A DNA stretch of 22,475 nt from Gracilariopsis chorda (Eukaryota; Rhodophyta; Florideophyceae; Gracilariales; Gracilariaceae): contig NBIV01001027.1 in NCBI GenBank assembly GCA_003194525.1, forward strand, positions 1 through 22,475, written 5' to 3'. The translations under genes and the position numbers were made by a program. This document shows positions 1 to 9,282 of the stretch, one piece after another. Every line of letters begins with the position of its first letter. Position 1 is the first letter of the stretch. Under the pieces are notes generated by a model, which was not told the origin of the DNA, did no database searches, and worked only from the letters and a program-made list of their open reading frames with translations.

Positions 1-232
1 ATTTGGCCGTGCCGGCCATATGCCACCAGCGTTGTGGTGCACGCCTGGTGCGACGAGAATAGCGTGACTGTTACTCAGAGTCATAATTTACCCCTTCAAT
101 GTCACCTTCATCGTCAGTTGACACCTCTTCATCACTAGAACTGTGCTCGGCATCATCAATGTTTGATGTTGCAGGGTCAATCATCATGTCTGTAGCTGCC
201 TCAGGGTGGTTTATGGTACCATTTTCTGAGGT

Positions 233-1291
233 TTACATGACGTCCTTAACATCGTCAACAGAGAACTCATCCGAGCTGATGGCATCCATGTCATCCTCAG
301 AACTACAAGCATAATCTGATGTACTCTCCTCATCCTTATAGTTGCTAAGATAGGATGCACAAGGGAACCTAGACTCATCAAAGGTGACATGACGTGACCG
401 TACTACTCGAGTAATATGGTCGTCATCACTAACTAGAACCTCGTAAACACCATACTCAAGAGTCTGCAGGTACATTCCCTCAAGAGCACGAGACCCGAAC
501 ATGGTGCCCGGATTCATTTTTAATACGTATGCGGCACATCCTAATGCTTTGATATACGTCAAAGGAGGCCTAGTTTCAGTCAGTAGGACATACGGAGTCA
601 CGCCAGTCGTGGAGTGCAGCACTCTATTGCGAACATAAATCACATGTTTTAGTGCATACGACCACAAACCTTCTGTAAGATTGGCTTGAATGAGCAAAGC
701 TCGGGCAGCTTGAACCATAGTGCGATTGATGCGGTCTGCAATAGAATTATGTTCTGGGGTATACAGTGGAGAAAAAGATACCTCCTGGAGACCATTCTTG
801 GGATTCTCTTGCAAGGCAATGTACCATTCTGCATTGTCAGAGTGCAGTTTTCGAATAAGCACATGCTCTTCTCCGAGCTGTTTGAGCTTTTGCCTCACAC
901 CCAGGAACACTTCACCGATCTCAAACCTTTGCAACATGAACCCAAGTACTGCGTATCGCGAGTGATCATCCACAAATACAGACGCAAAGCGGAATTGGTC
1001 TGGGAATGATGGCACTAACGGACCCATAATGTCTGAGTGCACAATGTACCCAACGTGCTTGGCCCGTTTAAACTTGCCCAGAAATGGCAGCTTATGTGCC
1101 TTGCCAAGGCGACATGACCCACATAGCTCCTCCATGCAATTGATCTTCGGGACTCCATCGACATGGCCGTGAACCTGTTGTAGGTCATCCTCATTCATAT
1201 GTGCCAGTCGCCGATGCCACAATGAACTTGTGCGGTCGTCCGGTGCAGAAAGCATCTTGGATATGTACGTATGGGCGATTGGGTTGGGCAA
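233..1291 (-). pseudogene. Copia-2 unit A integrase fragment (352 codons)
   Basis: This open piece covers the Copia integrase: the HHCC module (H26, H31, C57, C60), then the core with HSDIMGP (D87), HSDNAEW (D152), and EHNSIADR where the third catalytic residue is D186 instead of glutamate. Only 33 residues separate the last two acids, against 35 in Copia-1. It differs from unit B at HVGYIVHSD, where B and C have D for Y, and its 5' end is shifted by a small indel near 1406. The TAA at 233 is shared with the other units. The E-to-D change and shorter spacing suggest the protein had lost or lowered activity before the array formed. Confidence 0.9.
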
Positions 1292-1469
1292 GGTGCAAAA
1301 ACCGGAGCGATGATGACGAGACCCATGTCCAACCTCAAACCCATCTTCATGTTGTAGGCGTACCTCCTTATCACAGAACAGTGATTGGATACCTTTATCA
1401 GCTAAAAACCCACAGACACTAAGTTGTATCCAAGATTCGGAGCAAGCAGTACTTCCGACAACCTGAGGT

Positions 1470-1784
1470 TCACATCAAAGAAGGTAGTATGACATCTTCT
1501 TCTTGGGTGGCAGTGCCAGTGGTGTTGTCCGCTAGTTTCAATTGTCTTATCTGCATGTCAATTAGTGTGTTTGGAACAAAATCAGATACAGAAAAGAAGA
1601 AATGAGAGGTAGCACCACTGTCTGCAAATGTGTCCATGCAATCAAAAACCGGCGGTACCACTGATGACTTCTCACTTGCAAATCCAGCAATCTCAACCTT
1701 GGACGCCTTCCGTGATGACTTTCCGGAGCGCTTGGGCTTTTCGACTGAGTTGAGCTTCAGCTGATCCAAGATCGCTTGTGGCAA
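1470..1784 (-). pseudogene. Copia-2 unit A protease fragment
   Basis: This is a 104-codon open piece downstream of the knuckle. It includes a basic KPKRSGKSSRKASK stretch and the aspartic protease motif ADSGATSH, with catalytic D at fragment residue 55. The frame degrades after DNTTGTATQEEDVILP because of a base change near 1487 relative to unit C. The next piece, the pre-integrase region, is out of frame until about 1291. The order and motif identify it as the Copia-type protease. Confidence 0.85.
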
Positions 1785-2681
1785 GTGGTTGTCAGGTTAT
1801 CTGGATTCATGTGACAGCGGTCTTGAGTGTGTCCATCGCGCTCACAGAAAGTGCAATGGGTACCCGTTTCTGCTTCCAGCAGCACATGCACGACCAGTGG
1901 GTCATTTAACTGTTGTTGAATGTGATGCATTACCATCATTTTCGTTAGCATTTGATGATTTGCTGTGTCCAATTATACGGGCACCACCCCTGTTCCTGTT
2001 GTTCTTGCGACTGCGACCTCTACCAGACCTGACTGAACCCATTTCGTGGCATTGTATTCATCAATCAGAGTTGTCGCCACGTAGTCCCGTGTGAGTTCGA
2101 AATCTCCTGGTCCTAAGTGCTGCTGCAGTTGACTCCAATGAGCAGCTGGGGTCAATAGATGCCAGAAGCATGGGTGCCTTGTAAGATTCTGGTATAGCGG
2201 CATCCTTGCCCATGCGGTCCAGCTGCGAGAACAGAGATGCAAACTGGTCCACATACTTGGACATGTTTTGGCCGTTATACGACATTCTGAACAGCTGCGT
2301 TTGCACTGCTATACGAGACACTGTCCTGTTTGATGCATATCGTGCAAACAGTAGCTGAAGCATGCGACCGAGGTCATCATCTACATCCATAACTACACGC
2401 AGTGGGGCATCGCCAAGTGCACAAATGATGATTGCACATGCCTTTTCGCGCTTTGCAACTATACGGGAGGGGTCTGGGTAGCAGTAGAACCAAACGCTTG
2501 TGTCATTATAGCACTGGATGACTCCTCCTAACTTGACATCACAACATTCCAGACACCTTTAAATCGACAAGCGGGACGTTAGACGGTGTCGCCAGATGGT
2601 ATAATCTTCGCTCCGCTTACCGTGGAAGCGCGGGATCTTCACACCAGAAGTGGATTATGACTCAACTACGGAGTCTGGCAT
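1757..2681 (-). pseudogene. Copia-2 unit A gag fragment with CCHC zinc knuckle
   Basis: The N-terminal part reads in frame from ATG 2681 (VKIPRFHGK...YTIW), typical of Copia gag, but meets a TAA almost at once. The central capsid helices are open from 2390 to 2061 (MSYNGQNMSKYVDQFASLF). After a frame change, a short frame at 1972-1757 carries the knuckle CTFCERDGHTQDRC, whose C-X2-C-X4-H-X4-C spacing is intact. An extra T near 2591 relative to units B and C, and changed base runs near 1858 and 1908, account for several of the frame changes. It is a former nucleocapsid and capsid, now non-coding. Confidence 0.85.
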
Positions 2682-2833
2682 GGTTCCAGAAGAAGTTCAG
2701 TAACCAAAATTGGAACAAATAATGCACGGAAATGAAGGACAGTGAGGGACTCGATGTTTAGAATCGCTATCAGAATAGACAAAAGAGCTGGTCGAGAGGT
2801 GCAGCTGTGGACTGATAGCGGATTGGTAGTACT
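2682..2833 (-). other. Gag leader of Copia-2 unit A
   Basis: These are about 150 bp between the gag ATG and LTR-like module X. I could not recognise a primer-binding site next to module X: neither a TGG-initiated site nor the initiator-tRNA half used by Copia-1. The same stretch recurs at 14995-15146 and 20494-20645. Confidence 0.5.
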
Positions 2834-3082
2834 TGAAGGGGAAGGGAAAGGAAAGGTAGGGGAATGCCAAGGAAGTTTGCCAGCTCTGGCTCCGATTTAC
2901 TTGGAGGTTCTACAATAACAACTTATATAGAACTCTAACTTCATCTTAGTCGCAACTTCGACTTCAACTGAAACCTAACCAGTAGCTGGGGACACTCAAT
3001 ACTACCAATCATCATGTAACATAACATAGCCACGCTAGCACTAACTCATGATACCTTACATCAACTTGTTGATATGAAATGA
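2834..3082 (-). repeat. LTR-like module X between units A and B
   Basis: It starts TGAAGGGGAAGG next to the gag leader, so it is the best candidate for the remnant of the Copia-2 5' LTR. It aligns with the first part of the Copia-1 LTR: both carry GCCAGCTCTGG, TTTACTTGGAGG, a minus-strand TATA box (here 2922-2930) and CACTCAATACTACCAATCATCAT. It is only about 250 bp, so most of U3 is missing, apparently cut off by module Y. No terminal CA or target duplication could be defined. Confidence 0.65.
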
Positions 3083-3427
3083 TGTTGATGATGTTGGGCT
3101 TCGGCAGAAAGGAAAAGGAAAGAAAGAAAGAAAATAAAGAGTAAAGGTTGCCAGGCTTGGGTCGAGTTTATTTGGTACTGCGACTTGGGAGTCTTATATA
3201 GCACATCTACTTCGCACTTCCACCACAAGAAAACCCTTCACCAATAAGTGGGGACACCCAATACCACCAATCATAATCAAACATAACACAATAAGGGTTG
3301 CACACACTGATTACAGCTAAGTACAACCATGCATAACATCATAACACCACATTACAACAACGCACACCAAGTGAACCAAGCAGCCAACAATGCGCAACAA
3401 GTGAACCAGACATGCCAACAATGTGCC
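3083..3427 (-). repeat. LTR-like module Y between units A and B
   Basis: It runs from TGTTGATGATG to about CCAACA (3420), the same terminal pentamers as Copia-1, then about 7 bp of flank. It has its own minus-strand TATA box (3193-3201), a GA-rich tract (3106-3147) and the GGGGACACCCAATACCACCAATCAT block found in modified form in the Copia-1 LTR and module X. It is probably a short solo LTR of a related family. A 5-bp target duplication is not evident, so the ends are provisional. Confidence 0.6.
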
Positions 3428-4207
3428 TTTTGGCAGTAGTACCTGTGCTGTCACTGAAAACCAAATGTTCCGGGGAGCATGGGCTGTTTTGGAGGGTACC
3501 TCTGCAAAAGCGCATATGTGCGTGTGCGCGAACCCAACGTGAAACTGGCTTCTGATTGGCTACTGCAAATGTACATATGCAACGTGGTGCGTACAAGTGG
3601 TATGGCATAACTGGATCGGTTGGGCACACCCACGTGTCCAGCTACTACAGTGGTCACAGTGTACGTTGTGTGCAGGGGATACTGGTGAAGTGGTTGACAG
3701 CTGGTACAAGTGGTTACAGCAGTGGTTGGTACAATGGTAAGGTGCGCATGCACTGTCAACATGTTTACACATGCACGGGTATATTGATGACGTGGGTGTT
3801 GTGTGCTTTGCCACATGATGACATTGCACTAACACCACAGGTTACGTGCCGACTTACCGTGACGTGTTGACTTACCGCGATGTGTTGGCATGTGCTGGCG
3901 TGTGTTGGAGTCGTGAATTTGTGCCTTGTCATGGTCATGTGTATGCACGTAACTATTACGGAACGTTGGTGCGTTGGTGTGCGTTGATGTAATGAGGTTG
4001 TGCTGAGCTGGCTATGCCATGTTAGATGATGATTGGTAGTATTGACTGTCCCTGCTTAGTGGTTTAGGTTTTACTTGTAGTTGGTGTTCCCGCCCAATTC
4101 GAGTTTAGAGTGGTATATAAGATGTGTCTGAAGGACCTCCAAGTAAATCCAAGCTATAGCTGGCGAACTTCCCTTCCATCCCCTCAACTTCCTTTCAACT
4201 TGCAACG
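3428..4207 (+). repeat. Inverted Copia-1-family LTR (module Z) abutting Copia-2 RNase H of unit B
   Basis: It is the reverse complement of the Copia-1 LTR over its full length (about 780 bp), with roughly 25 differences by eye, about 97% identity. Both termini are altered: TTTTGG in place of TGTTGG, and TTGCAACG in place of TTTCAACA. Its TATA box faces right (4114-4121). It cuts Copia-2 RNase H just after the LMWIS codons, and no remainder of RNase H lies on its other side. No target duplication is visible, so a deletion or rearrangement accompanied or followed the insertion. Confidence 0.9.
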
Positions 4208-4208
4208 C

Positions 4209-4458
4209 TCAAGATATCCACATTAGCTCTTGACTTGCCATCAGTAATGCGTAGTACTCAGACTCGCCTGTAGACAATGCCACCGACGCCTGCTTACGAG
4301 CACCATACAAACAAACACATGACCCAAATTTGACCATGAAGCCAGACAAGGACTTGCGATCAGTGATATCACCTGCGTAATCAGAGTCGACATAACCATT
4401 CAGCAGGAGGTTCCCAGAGTGGTACACAAGTCCATGGTGAGTAGTGCCACGTAAATAC
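4209..4458 (-). pseudogene. Copia-2 unit B RNase H remnant, left of the Copia-1 insertion
   Basis: This is the distal part of the unit B polyprotein. It has GYVDSDYAGD (first RNase H aspartate), KQASVALSTGESEYYAL (catalytic glutamate) and ends LMWIS-stop at 4209, the stop arising at the LTR Z junction. The C-terminal ~100 residues, which would carry the third aspartate and the KHIDIR motif, are gone. The upstream half continues at 11253 beyond Copia-1. An apparent start at 4541 lies inside the Copia-1 LTR and is accidental. Confidence 0.9.
4454..4458. repeat. Target-site duplication AATAC, left of Copia-1
   Basis: AATAC directly precedes the LTR terminus TGTTG and is repeated at 11248-11252 beyond the other LTR. 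Five bases is the usual Ty1/copia integrase footprint. The single-copy target survives in units C (about 16764-16769) and D. Confidence 0.97.
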
Positions 4459-5236
4459 TGTTGAAAGTTGAAAGGAAGTTGAGGGGATGGAAGGAAGTTC
4501 GCCAGCTCTGGCTTGGATTTACTTGGAGGTCCTTCAGGCACATCTTATATACCACTCTAAACTCGAATTGCGCGGGAACACCAACTACAAGTAAAACCTA
4601 AACCACTAAGCAGGGACACTCAATACTACCAATCATCATCTAACATGACATAGCCAGCTCAGCACAACCTCATTACACCAACGCACACCAACGCACCAAT
4701 GTTCTGTAATAGTTACGTGCATACACATGACCATGACAAGGCACAAATTCACGACTCCAACACACGCCAGCACATGCCAACACATCACGGTAAGTCAACA
4801 CGTCACGGTAAGTCGGCACGTAACCTGTGGTGTTAGTGCCATGTCATCATGTGGCAATGCACACAACACCCACGTCATCAATATACCCGTGCATGTGTAA
4901 ACTTGTTGACAGTGCATGCGCACCTTACCATTGTACCAACCACTGCTGTACCACTTGTACCAGGTGTCAACCACTTCATCAGTATCCCCTGCACACAACG
5001 TACACTGTGACCACTGTAGTAGCTGGTCACGTGGGTGTGTCCAACCGATCCAGTTATGCCATACCACTTGTACGCACCACGTTGCATATGTACATTTGCA
5101 GTAGCCAATCAGAAGCCAGTTTCACGTTGGGTTCGCGCACACGCGCATATGCGCTTTTGCAGAGGTACCCTCTAAAACAGCCCATGCTCTCCGGAACATT
5201 TGGTTTTCAGTGACAGCACAGGTACTACTGCCAACA
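4459..5236 (-). repeat. 3' LTR of Copia-1 (778 bp)
   Basis: It begins TGTTG and ends CCAACA on the plus strand and matches the right LTR at 10469-11247 along its length. The only difference I found is one G missing near 4493. Read on the element strand, a TATA-like TATATAAG lies at 4544-4551, leaving a long U3 of roughly 0.7 kb and a short R/U5 of under 100 bp. U3 contains an 18-bp direct repeat in tandem (4778-4795 and 4796-4813, one mismatch) and a CACGTG E-box at 5028-5033, which are possible regulatory sites. I found no convincing AATAAA in the expected place. Confidence 0.96.
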
Positions 5237-5247
5237 CCCCCCCTCTG
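5237..5247 (-). promoter_or_regulatory. Polypurine tract of Copia-1 (plus-strand DNA primer)
   Basis: On the element strand the sequence is CAGAGGGGGGG, ending exactly at the 3' LTR boundary (TGTTGG). This is the expected RNase H-resistant primer for second-strand synthesis. It starts only about 10 nt after the polyprotein stop codon, so the 3' untranslated part before the LTR is minimal. Confidence 0.9.
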
Positions 5248-5256
5248 TCACTGACT

Positions 5257-8200
5257 TCAAAGGTCTAAGGGGAGCAAGCCACAGTCACCGCGGAACCTTG
5301 CCAGCTTAACTCGACCGAGCGCTTTCGTCAGCATATCGGCGACCATGTCTTCCGTGGAACAGTACTGCAACTGGACGGCTTTGTCGCGTAGAGCCTCTCT
5401 GGTGAAGTGAAAGCGAATATCAATGTGCTTAGTACGCTTGTTCACAACTCCATTTCGAGCAAGGTCGATGCAACCTTGGTTATCCACGTACACAGTTGTG
5501 GGCTCAACCATTAGCGTCACTGACTCATCCACGTGTAGTCCACTTGCGTTGCCAATGCCACTCCACAGTCGTCTCAGCCAGATCGCTTCCTTCGTCCCAC
5601 TGCACAGACTCACATACTCAGCCTCAGCGCTAGACAATGCAACTACTTCCTGTTGGCGCGAGCTCCAAGACACAGGAGCACCGCACATCATGAACACATA
5701 CCCACTGGTGGACTTGCGGTTGGATGTATCACCTGCCCAGTCAGAGTCTACGTATCCATACAGCTGAGTATCAGTCGTGGTGCCATAAGTAAGTCCGAGG
5801 GAGCGAGTGCCATTGAGGTAACGCAGAACACGCTTGACCGCTTTCCAATGAGTCTCTCCAGGTTTCTCGACATACTTGGCTAGCTTGGACACTGCAAACG
5901 AGATGTCCGGTCGAGTGCCAACAGAGAGATACATCAGACAACCGATCACCTGGCGATACGGGATGTTCGTCAGAGGCTCTTCTACCTTAGTGAGGTCAGC
6001 ACCGGAGTCCATGGGAGTGTCCATTGGTTTGCACTGCAACATGCCAAAACGTTCTAAGACCTTACGCGTGTATGCAGACTGTGTCAGGTACAGCTCTCTT
6101 TTGGATCGATCACGATGGATCTCGAACCCAAGTACCATGCGCGCTTCACTGAGATCCTTCATCTGAAAACGTTTTGACAGTTCACGCTTTACGCGATTCA
6201 TTGTCTCCATACTTGGACTCGCAATGAGCAAGTCGTCCACATAAAGAGCAATGATCACAAGCGCTCCCAGTACCTCTCCGGTGTAGACGCACTCGTCTGC
6301 GACGTTTGGCTTCAGACCCATCCAACCAACGAGGAACAAGTACATCTTTGCAAACCACTGCCTTGATGCCTGTCGTAGCCCATAGATGGCTTTCTTGAGA
6401 AGGCATACCAAGTCCTCGTTCCCAGGTTTGATGAATCCGTCCGGCTGCTCCATGTACACAGTCTCTTCCAGGTTGCCATTCAAGAATGCAGTCTTCACAT
6501 CCATCTGGTGCAGATGATAGTCCTGCACTGCTACAATGGACAGAATCATTCTAATGGATGTGAATTTGACCACTGGTGCATACGTCTCGGAGAAGTCTAC
6601 ACCTTCGATCTGCAGAAACCCTCGAGCCACCACACGAGCCTTGTACCTCACTGTCGGTTCATCGTTGTCGCCAGCCTCATATTTTTGCACAAATACCCAC
6701 TTGGATGATATCACGTTGCTGTCAGCTGGCCTTGGCACTAACTCCCATGTGTCATGCTCGATCAGAGACTCGTACTCACTGTTCATGGCCTTGGTCCACG
6801 CTTTTGAATCAGGACGTGACACCGCATCGGAGTATGAGGATGGGACGTCATCACTGGCAGTGAGTAGGGCAGTGCCGCGCCACCACGAGGTAGGCGCTCT
6901 ACGCTCACGAGTGGATCTCCGAAGTGGTGGTGGATCTGGTACGTTTGGCTCAACTTCTGTCTCAGCTGTGGGCTCATCGTGGCCACTGCCTGAAGCTTCT
7001 TCTGGTGGAGTATCTGGTGCAGCGGGTTCAACTTGGGCAGCATCGGTGGGTGTAGTAGAGGTGGAGGTGATGTTTGATTTCGGCTTGTCCGAGATGTCGA
7101 TCTCAGCATAGTCGTCATCATCAACGTGGTCAGTACCTTGATCTGAACCACTACATTCGTCAAACCTCACATCTCTCGACACAACCACCTTCTTCTTTTG
7201 CGCATCCCACAGTTTATAACCGTTCGATCCAGTTGTGTACCCAATAAAGATCGCCTCCACGGCACGTTGCTCCAGCTTCTTCAGCTTGTGGTCCACCACT
7301 TTGTACCAGCACCGGCTACCGAACACACGCAGATTGCTCAAGTCAGGTTCATATCCACTCCACATCTCGAGTGGTGTCACGTCACTCGGAAGGGCCTTGC
7401 AGGTGACTCGATTGCGCACATACACTGCAACGTTCAATGCTTCAGCCCAGAAGCTCTTTGGCAGTTTCTTGTGATGCAGCATCGATCTCACCAAGTCCAT
7501 GAGTGTTCGGTTGAACCGTTCGGCCAGACCATTCTGATGTGGATTGTAAGGCACCGTTCGCTGATGTTCAATACCGTGACGTTCAAGCTCTTGTGAAAAC
7601 TTCTTTGACACATATTCACCAGCATTGTCTGTGCGTAACGCATGTAGCACAGACTCACGTGCGGTGATGGTTTTCACATGTCGGTCACTCTGATTTTGAA
7701 CCATCTTGAGCCACTTCACGAACACGTGGAACACCTCATCCTTGGTCTTGAGCATGTACAAGAAGCAAAAACGGGAGTGATCATCGATGAATGTGACGAA
7801 GTAGCGTGAACCTCCCAAGGAACCTACTTGGATTGGACCACAAATGTCCGAATGCACTAGGTCCAATGGGTGCAAAGCCCGTTCCCCCCCTTGCTTGGGA
7901 GTTGCAGCACGTGTAGATTTTCCCACTGCACAAGAGTAACACACATCCATCGATTGATTCAAGTCCACATTCAGCCCTGACACAACACCGTTACGAGCCA
8001 TATGTTTGATACCATCCACATTCACATGAGCCATTCGAGCATGCCATAGTGACAGGTCAGTCACAAGTGCGTTGTCCATGTCTTCTGGTACTTCAATCGC
8101 GGTACATAGGTAGTACAGTCCTTTGATGCGACGGCCCTGGGCGATCATGGTGTTGCCTTTGTATACACATACTTTGGTTTTGTCAAACACCACTCGCGCA

Positions 8201-9282
8201 CCCAGGTCACACATCGCAGATACTGACAGCAGATGATACCTTAAATTCGGTACGTGCACTACTTCACCCAACCGGCACTTGCTCTTACGCCCTTCAACAG
8301 CGAGATCGAGGTGGACACTGCCATGACCAAGAGACTCCAGCTTCGAGTCATTGCCGATACTCACACCGGCAGACTCTCTTTTGCTATAACTGTCAAACAT
8401 GGACTCGTCATACGTCATATGGGCGGTGGCACCAGAGTCAATGATCCAGTCACTGATACTTTCTTCCACAGAACCTGTCGCAATGAGACAAACAAAGTCA
8501 GAGTCACTGTCACATCCTCGTTTCTCGTTGCCGAGATCGGTCTGCACAGCTGGGTTTGCGGCAGCACTCTGCTCTTTGCTAGCTTCGTCACGTTGTCTCT
8601 TGAAACAGTTTCTCTGGATATGCCCCTTCTTACCACAGTAGTAGCACACCATGGACTTCTTTCGTGACTGCGCACCGACCAAAGCCGTGTCACTTCCGGA
8701 CTCCTCCTTGGCACGATCGTTCATTCGCTGTTCCTCTTGCAGCAAACGACTCTTCACAAACTCTAAATCGAGTTTACGATCACCAATCGTGGTGTCAATA
8801 GCGACAATGAGGTGTTCGAAGCGGTCTGGTAGCCCACATAGGATTGCCATAGCGATGTCTTCCTCCTCAACCACTACGTCCATGCTCTTCAGATCCGATG
8901 CAAGATGACGAACACGATTGATGAAGTGTAACATTTTCTCATCATCTCGCATCTTGGCTGTGTAGAAGGCACGTCTTGCATTGATTCGGTTGAGCAGCGT
9001 TTTACGCTGGAACACATCGCAAATGGCTTTCCACATTTCCGCAGCATTCTCGGTATCCCTCACATGGTCCAAATGCTCATCACTGATGCTGAGACCAATA
9101 ACAGCCCTGGCCTTGGCGTCTTTCTTCTTCCATGCTGACAACTCGTCATCGTCCGTAGGCCTGGTTGATTCAAGATGGTCATCGAGGTCCTTGAGTGCAA
9201 GCAGCAACTCAACCTTTTGCTTCCATACATGGAAGTTATCCTCGCCCAACTTTTCAATCTTGATGCCACCGAATGAATCCAT
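5257..9282 (-). CDS. Copia-1 Gag-Pol polyprotein (gag, protease, integrase, reverse transcriptase, RNase H)
   Basis: This is one intact 1341-residue frame in Ty1/copia order. The gag capsid region covers about residues 1-200. A CCHC knuckle (C213, C216, H221, C226) would bind RNA. The protease has DSGAT with catalytic D282. The integrase has an HHCC zinc module (H414, H419, C448, C451) and a complete triad D479, D552, E588 with 35 residues between the last two. A low-complexity linker runs from about 710 to 800. The reverse transcriptase has D928 and YVDD at 1014-1017. RNase H has D1179, E1220, D1267 and a TKHIDIR motif near 1286. Every expected catalytic residue is present and there is no gag/pol frameshift, so Gag would be made in excess by some other means such as splicing or processing. 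The ATG has A at -3 and G at +4. The stop is TGA. Virus-like particles would form in the cytoplasm and cDNA would be integrated in the nucleus. It is probably functional, though activity is not shown. Confidence 0.97.
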   Translation of the reverse strand: MDSFGGIKIEKLGEDNFHVWKQKVELLLALKDLDDHLESTRPTDDDELSAWKKKDAKARAVIGLSISDEHLDHVRDTENAAEMWKAICDVFQRKTLLNRINARRAFYTAKMRDDEKMLHFINRVRHLASDLKSMDVVVEEEDIAMAILCGLPDRFEHLIVAIDTTIGDRKLDLEFVKSRLLQEEQRMNDRAKEESGSDTALVGAQSRKKSMVCYYCGKKGHIQRNCFKRQRDEASKEQSAAANPAVQTDLGNEKRGCDSDSDFVCLIATGSVEESISDWIIDSGATAHMTYDESMFDSYSKRESAGVSIGNDSKLESLGHGSVHLDLAVEGRKSKCRLGEVVHVPNLRYHLLSVSAMCDLGARVVFDKTKVCVYKGNTMIAQGRRIKGLYYLCTAIEVPEDMDNALVTDLSLWHARMAHVNVDGIKHMARNGVVSGLNVDLNQSMDVCYSCAVGKSTRAATPKQGGERALHPLDLVHSDICGPIQVGSLGGSRYFVTFIDDHSRFCFLYMLKTKDEVFHVFVKWLKMVQNQSDRHVKTITARESVLHALRTDNAGEYVSKKFSQELERHGIEHQRTVPYNPHQNGLAERFNRTLMDLVRSMLHHKKLPKSFWAEALNVAVYVRNRVTCKALPSDVTPLEMWSGYEPDLSNLRVFGSRCWYKVVDHKLKKLEQRAVEAIFIGYTTGSNGYKLWDAQKKKVVVSRDVRFDECSGSDQGTDHVDDDDYAEIDISDKPKSNITSTSTTPTDAAQVEPAAPDTPPEEASGSGHDEPTAETEVEPNVPDPPPLRRSTRERRAPTSWWRGTALLTASDDVPSSYSDAVSRPDSKAWTKAMNSEYESLIEHDTWELVPRPADSNVISSKWVFVQKYEAGDNDEPTVRYKARVVARGFLQIEGVDFSETYAPVVKFTSIRMILSIVAVQDYHLHQMDVKTAFLNGNLEETVYMEQPDGFIKPGNEDLVCLLKKAIYGLRQASRQWFAKMYLFLVGWMGLKPNVADECVYTGEVLGALVIIALYVDDLLIASPSMETMNRVKRELSKRFQMKDLSEARMVLGFEIHRDRSKRELYLTQSAYTRKVLERFGMLQCKPMDTPMDSGADLTKVEEPLTNIPYRQVIGCLMYLSVGTRPDISFAVSKLAKYVEKPGETHWKAVKRVLRYLNGTRSLGLTYGTTTDTQLYGYVDSDWAGDTSNRKSTSGYVFMMCGAPVSWSSRQQEVVALSSAEAEYVSLCSGTKEAIWLRRLWSGIGNASGLHVDESVTLMVEPTTVYVDNQGCIDLARNGVVNKRTKHIDIRFHFTREALRDKAVQLQYCSTEDMVADMLTKALGRVKLARFRGDCGLLPLDL

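Larger units (their letters stand above)
1..2681 (-). pseudogene. Copia-2 unit A: broken gag-pol, 3' part outside the window
   Basis: The unit is read from a gag ATG at 2681 down to the integrase-RT linker at the window edge. Its order is gag, CCHC knuckle, protease, integrase, linker. Several frameshifts and nonsense codons break it. An in-frame TAA is at 2655-2657, nine codons into gag, and the linker has TAA at 233-235 and 71-73. The same stops occur in unit C, and the linker stops also occur in B. It is the same family as units B-D but differs from B and C at several spacer and coding positions they share. It cannot make a working polyprotein. RT and RNase H of this unit lie beyond the left edge. 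Confidence 0.92.
3428..5236. repeat. Large inverted repeat: LTR Z and the Copia-1 3' LTR around a 251-bp loop
   Basis: The arms are 3428-4207 and 4459-5236, about 97% complementary, with the Copia-2 RNase H remnant 4208-4458 between them. A transcript crossing both would fold into a hairpin with a stem of about 780 bp. The DNA is prone to cruciform extrusion or inversion. It arose by the chance landing of Copia-1 beside a reversed relative of its own LTR. Confidence 0.9.

Noticed and set aside
686..1009. 107-codon plus-strand frame, repeated at 12997-13320
   Set aside because: It is the antisense shadow of the integrase core, whose minus-strand frame has clear motifs.
2834..4207. Modules X, Y and Z together as one long Copia-2 LTR
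   Set aside because: Z is reversed relative to X and Y and is ~97% identical to the Copia-1 LTR. X and Y each have their own TATA box and repeat the same conserved block, so they are separate LTR pieces.
4827..5213. 128-codon Cys/His/Thr-rich open frame in the Copia-1 LTR, identical at 10838-11224, with equivalents at 3451-3816, 15653-16150 and 21265-21651
   Set aside because: It lies antisense to the element inside U3, its composition follows the GT/CA-rich LTR, overlapping frames are open on both strands, and it recurs only because the LTR recurs. No domain is recognisable.
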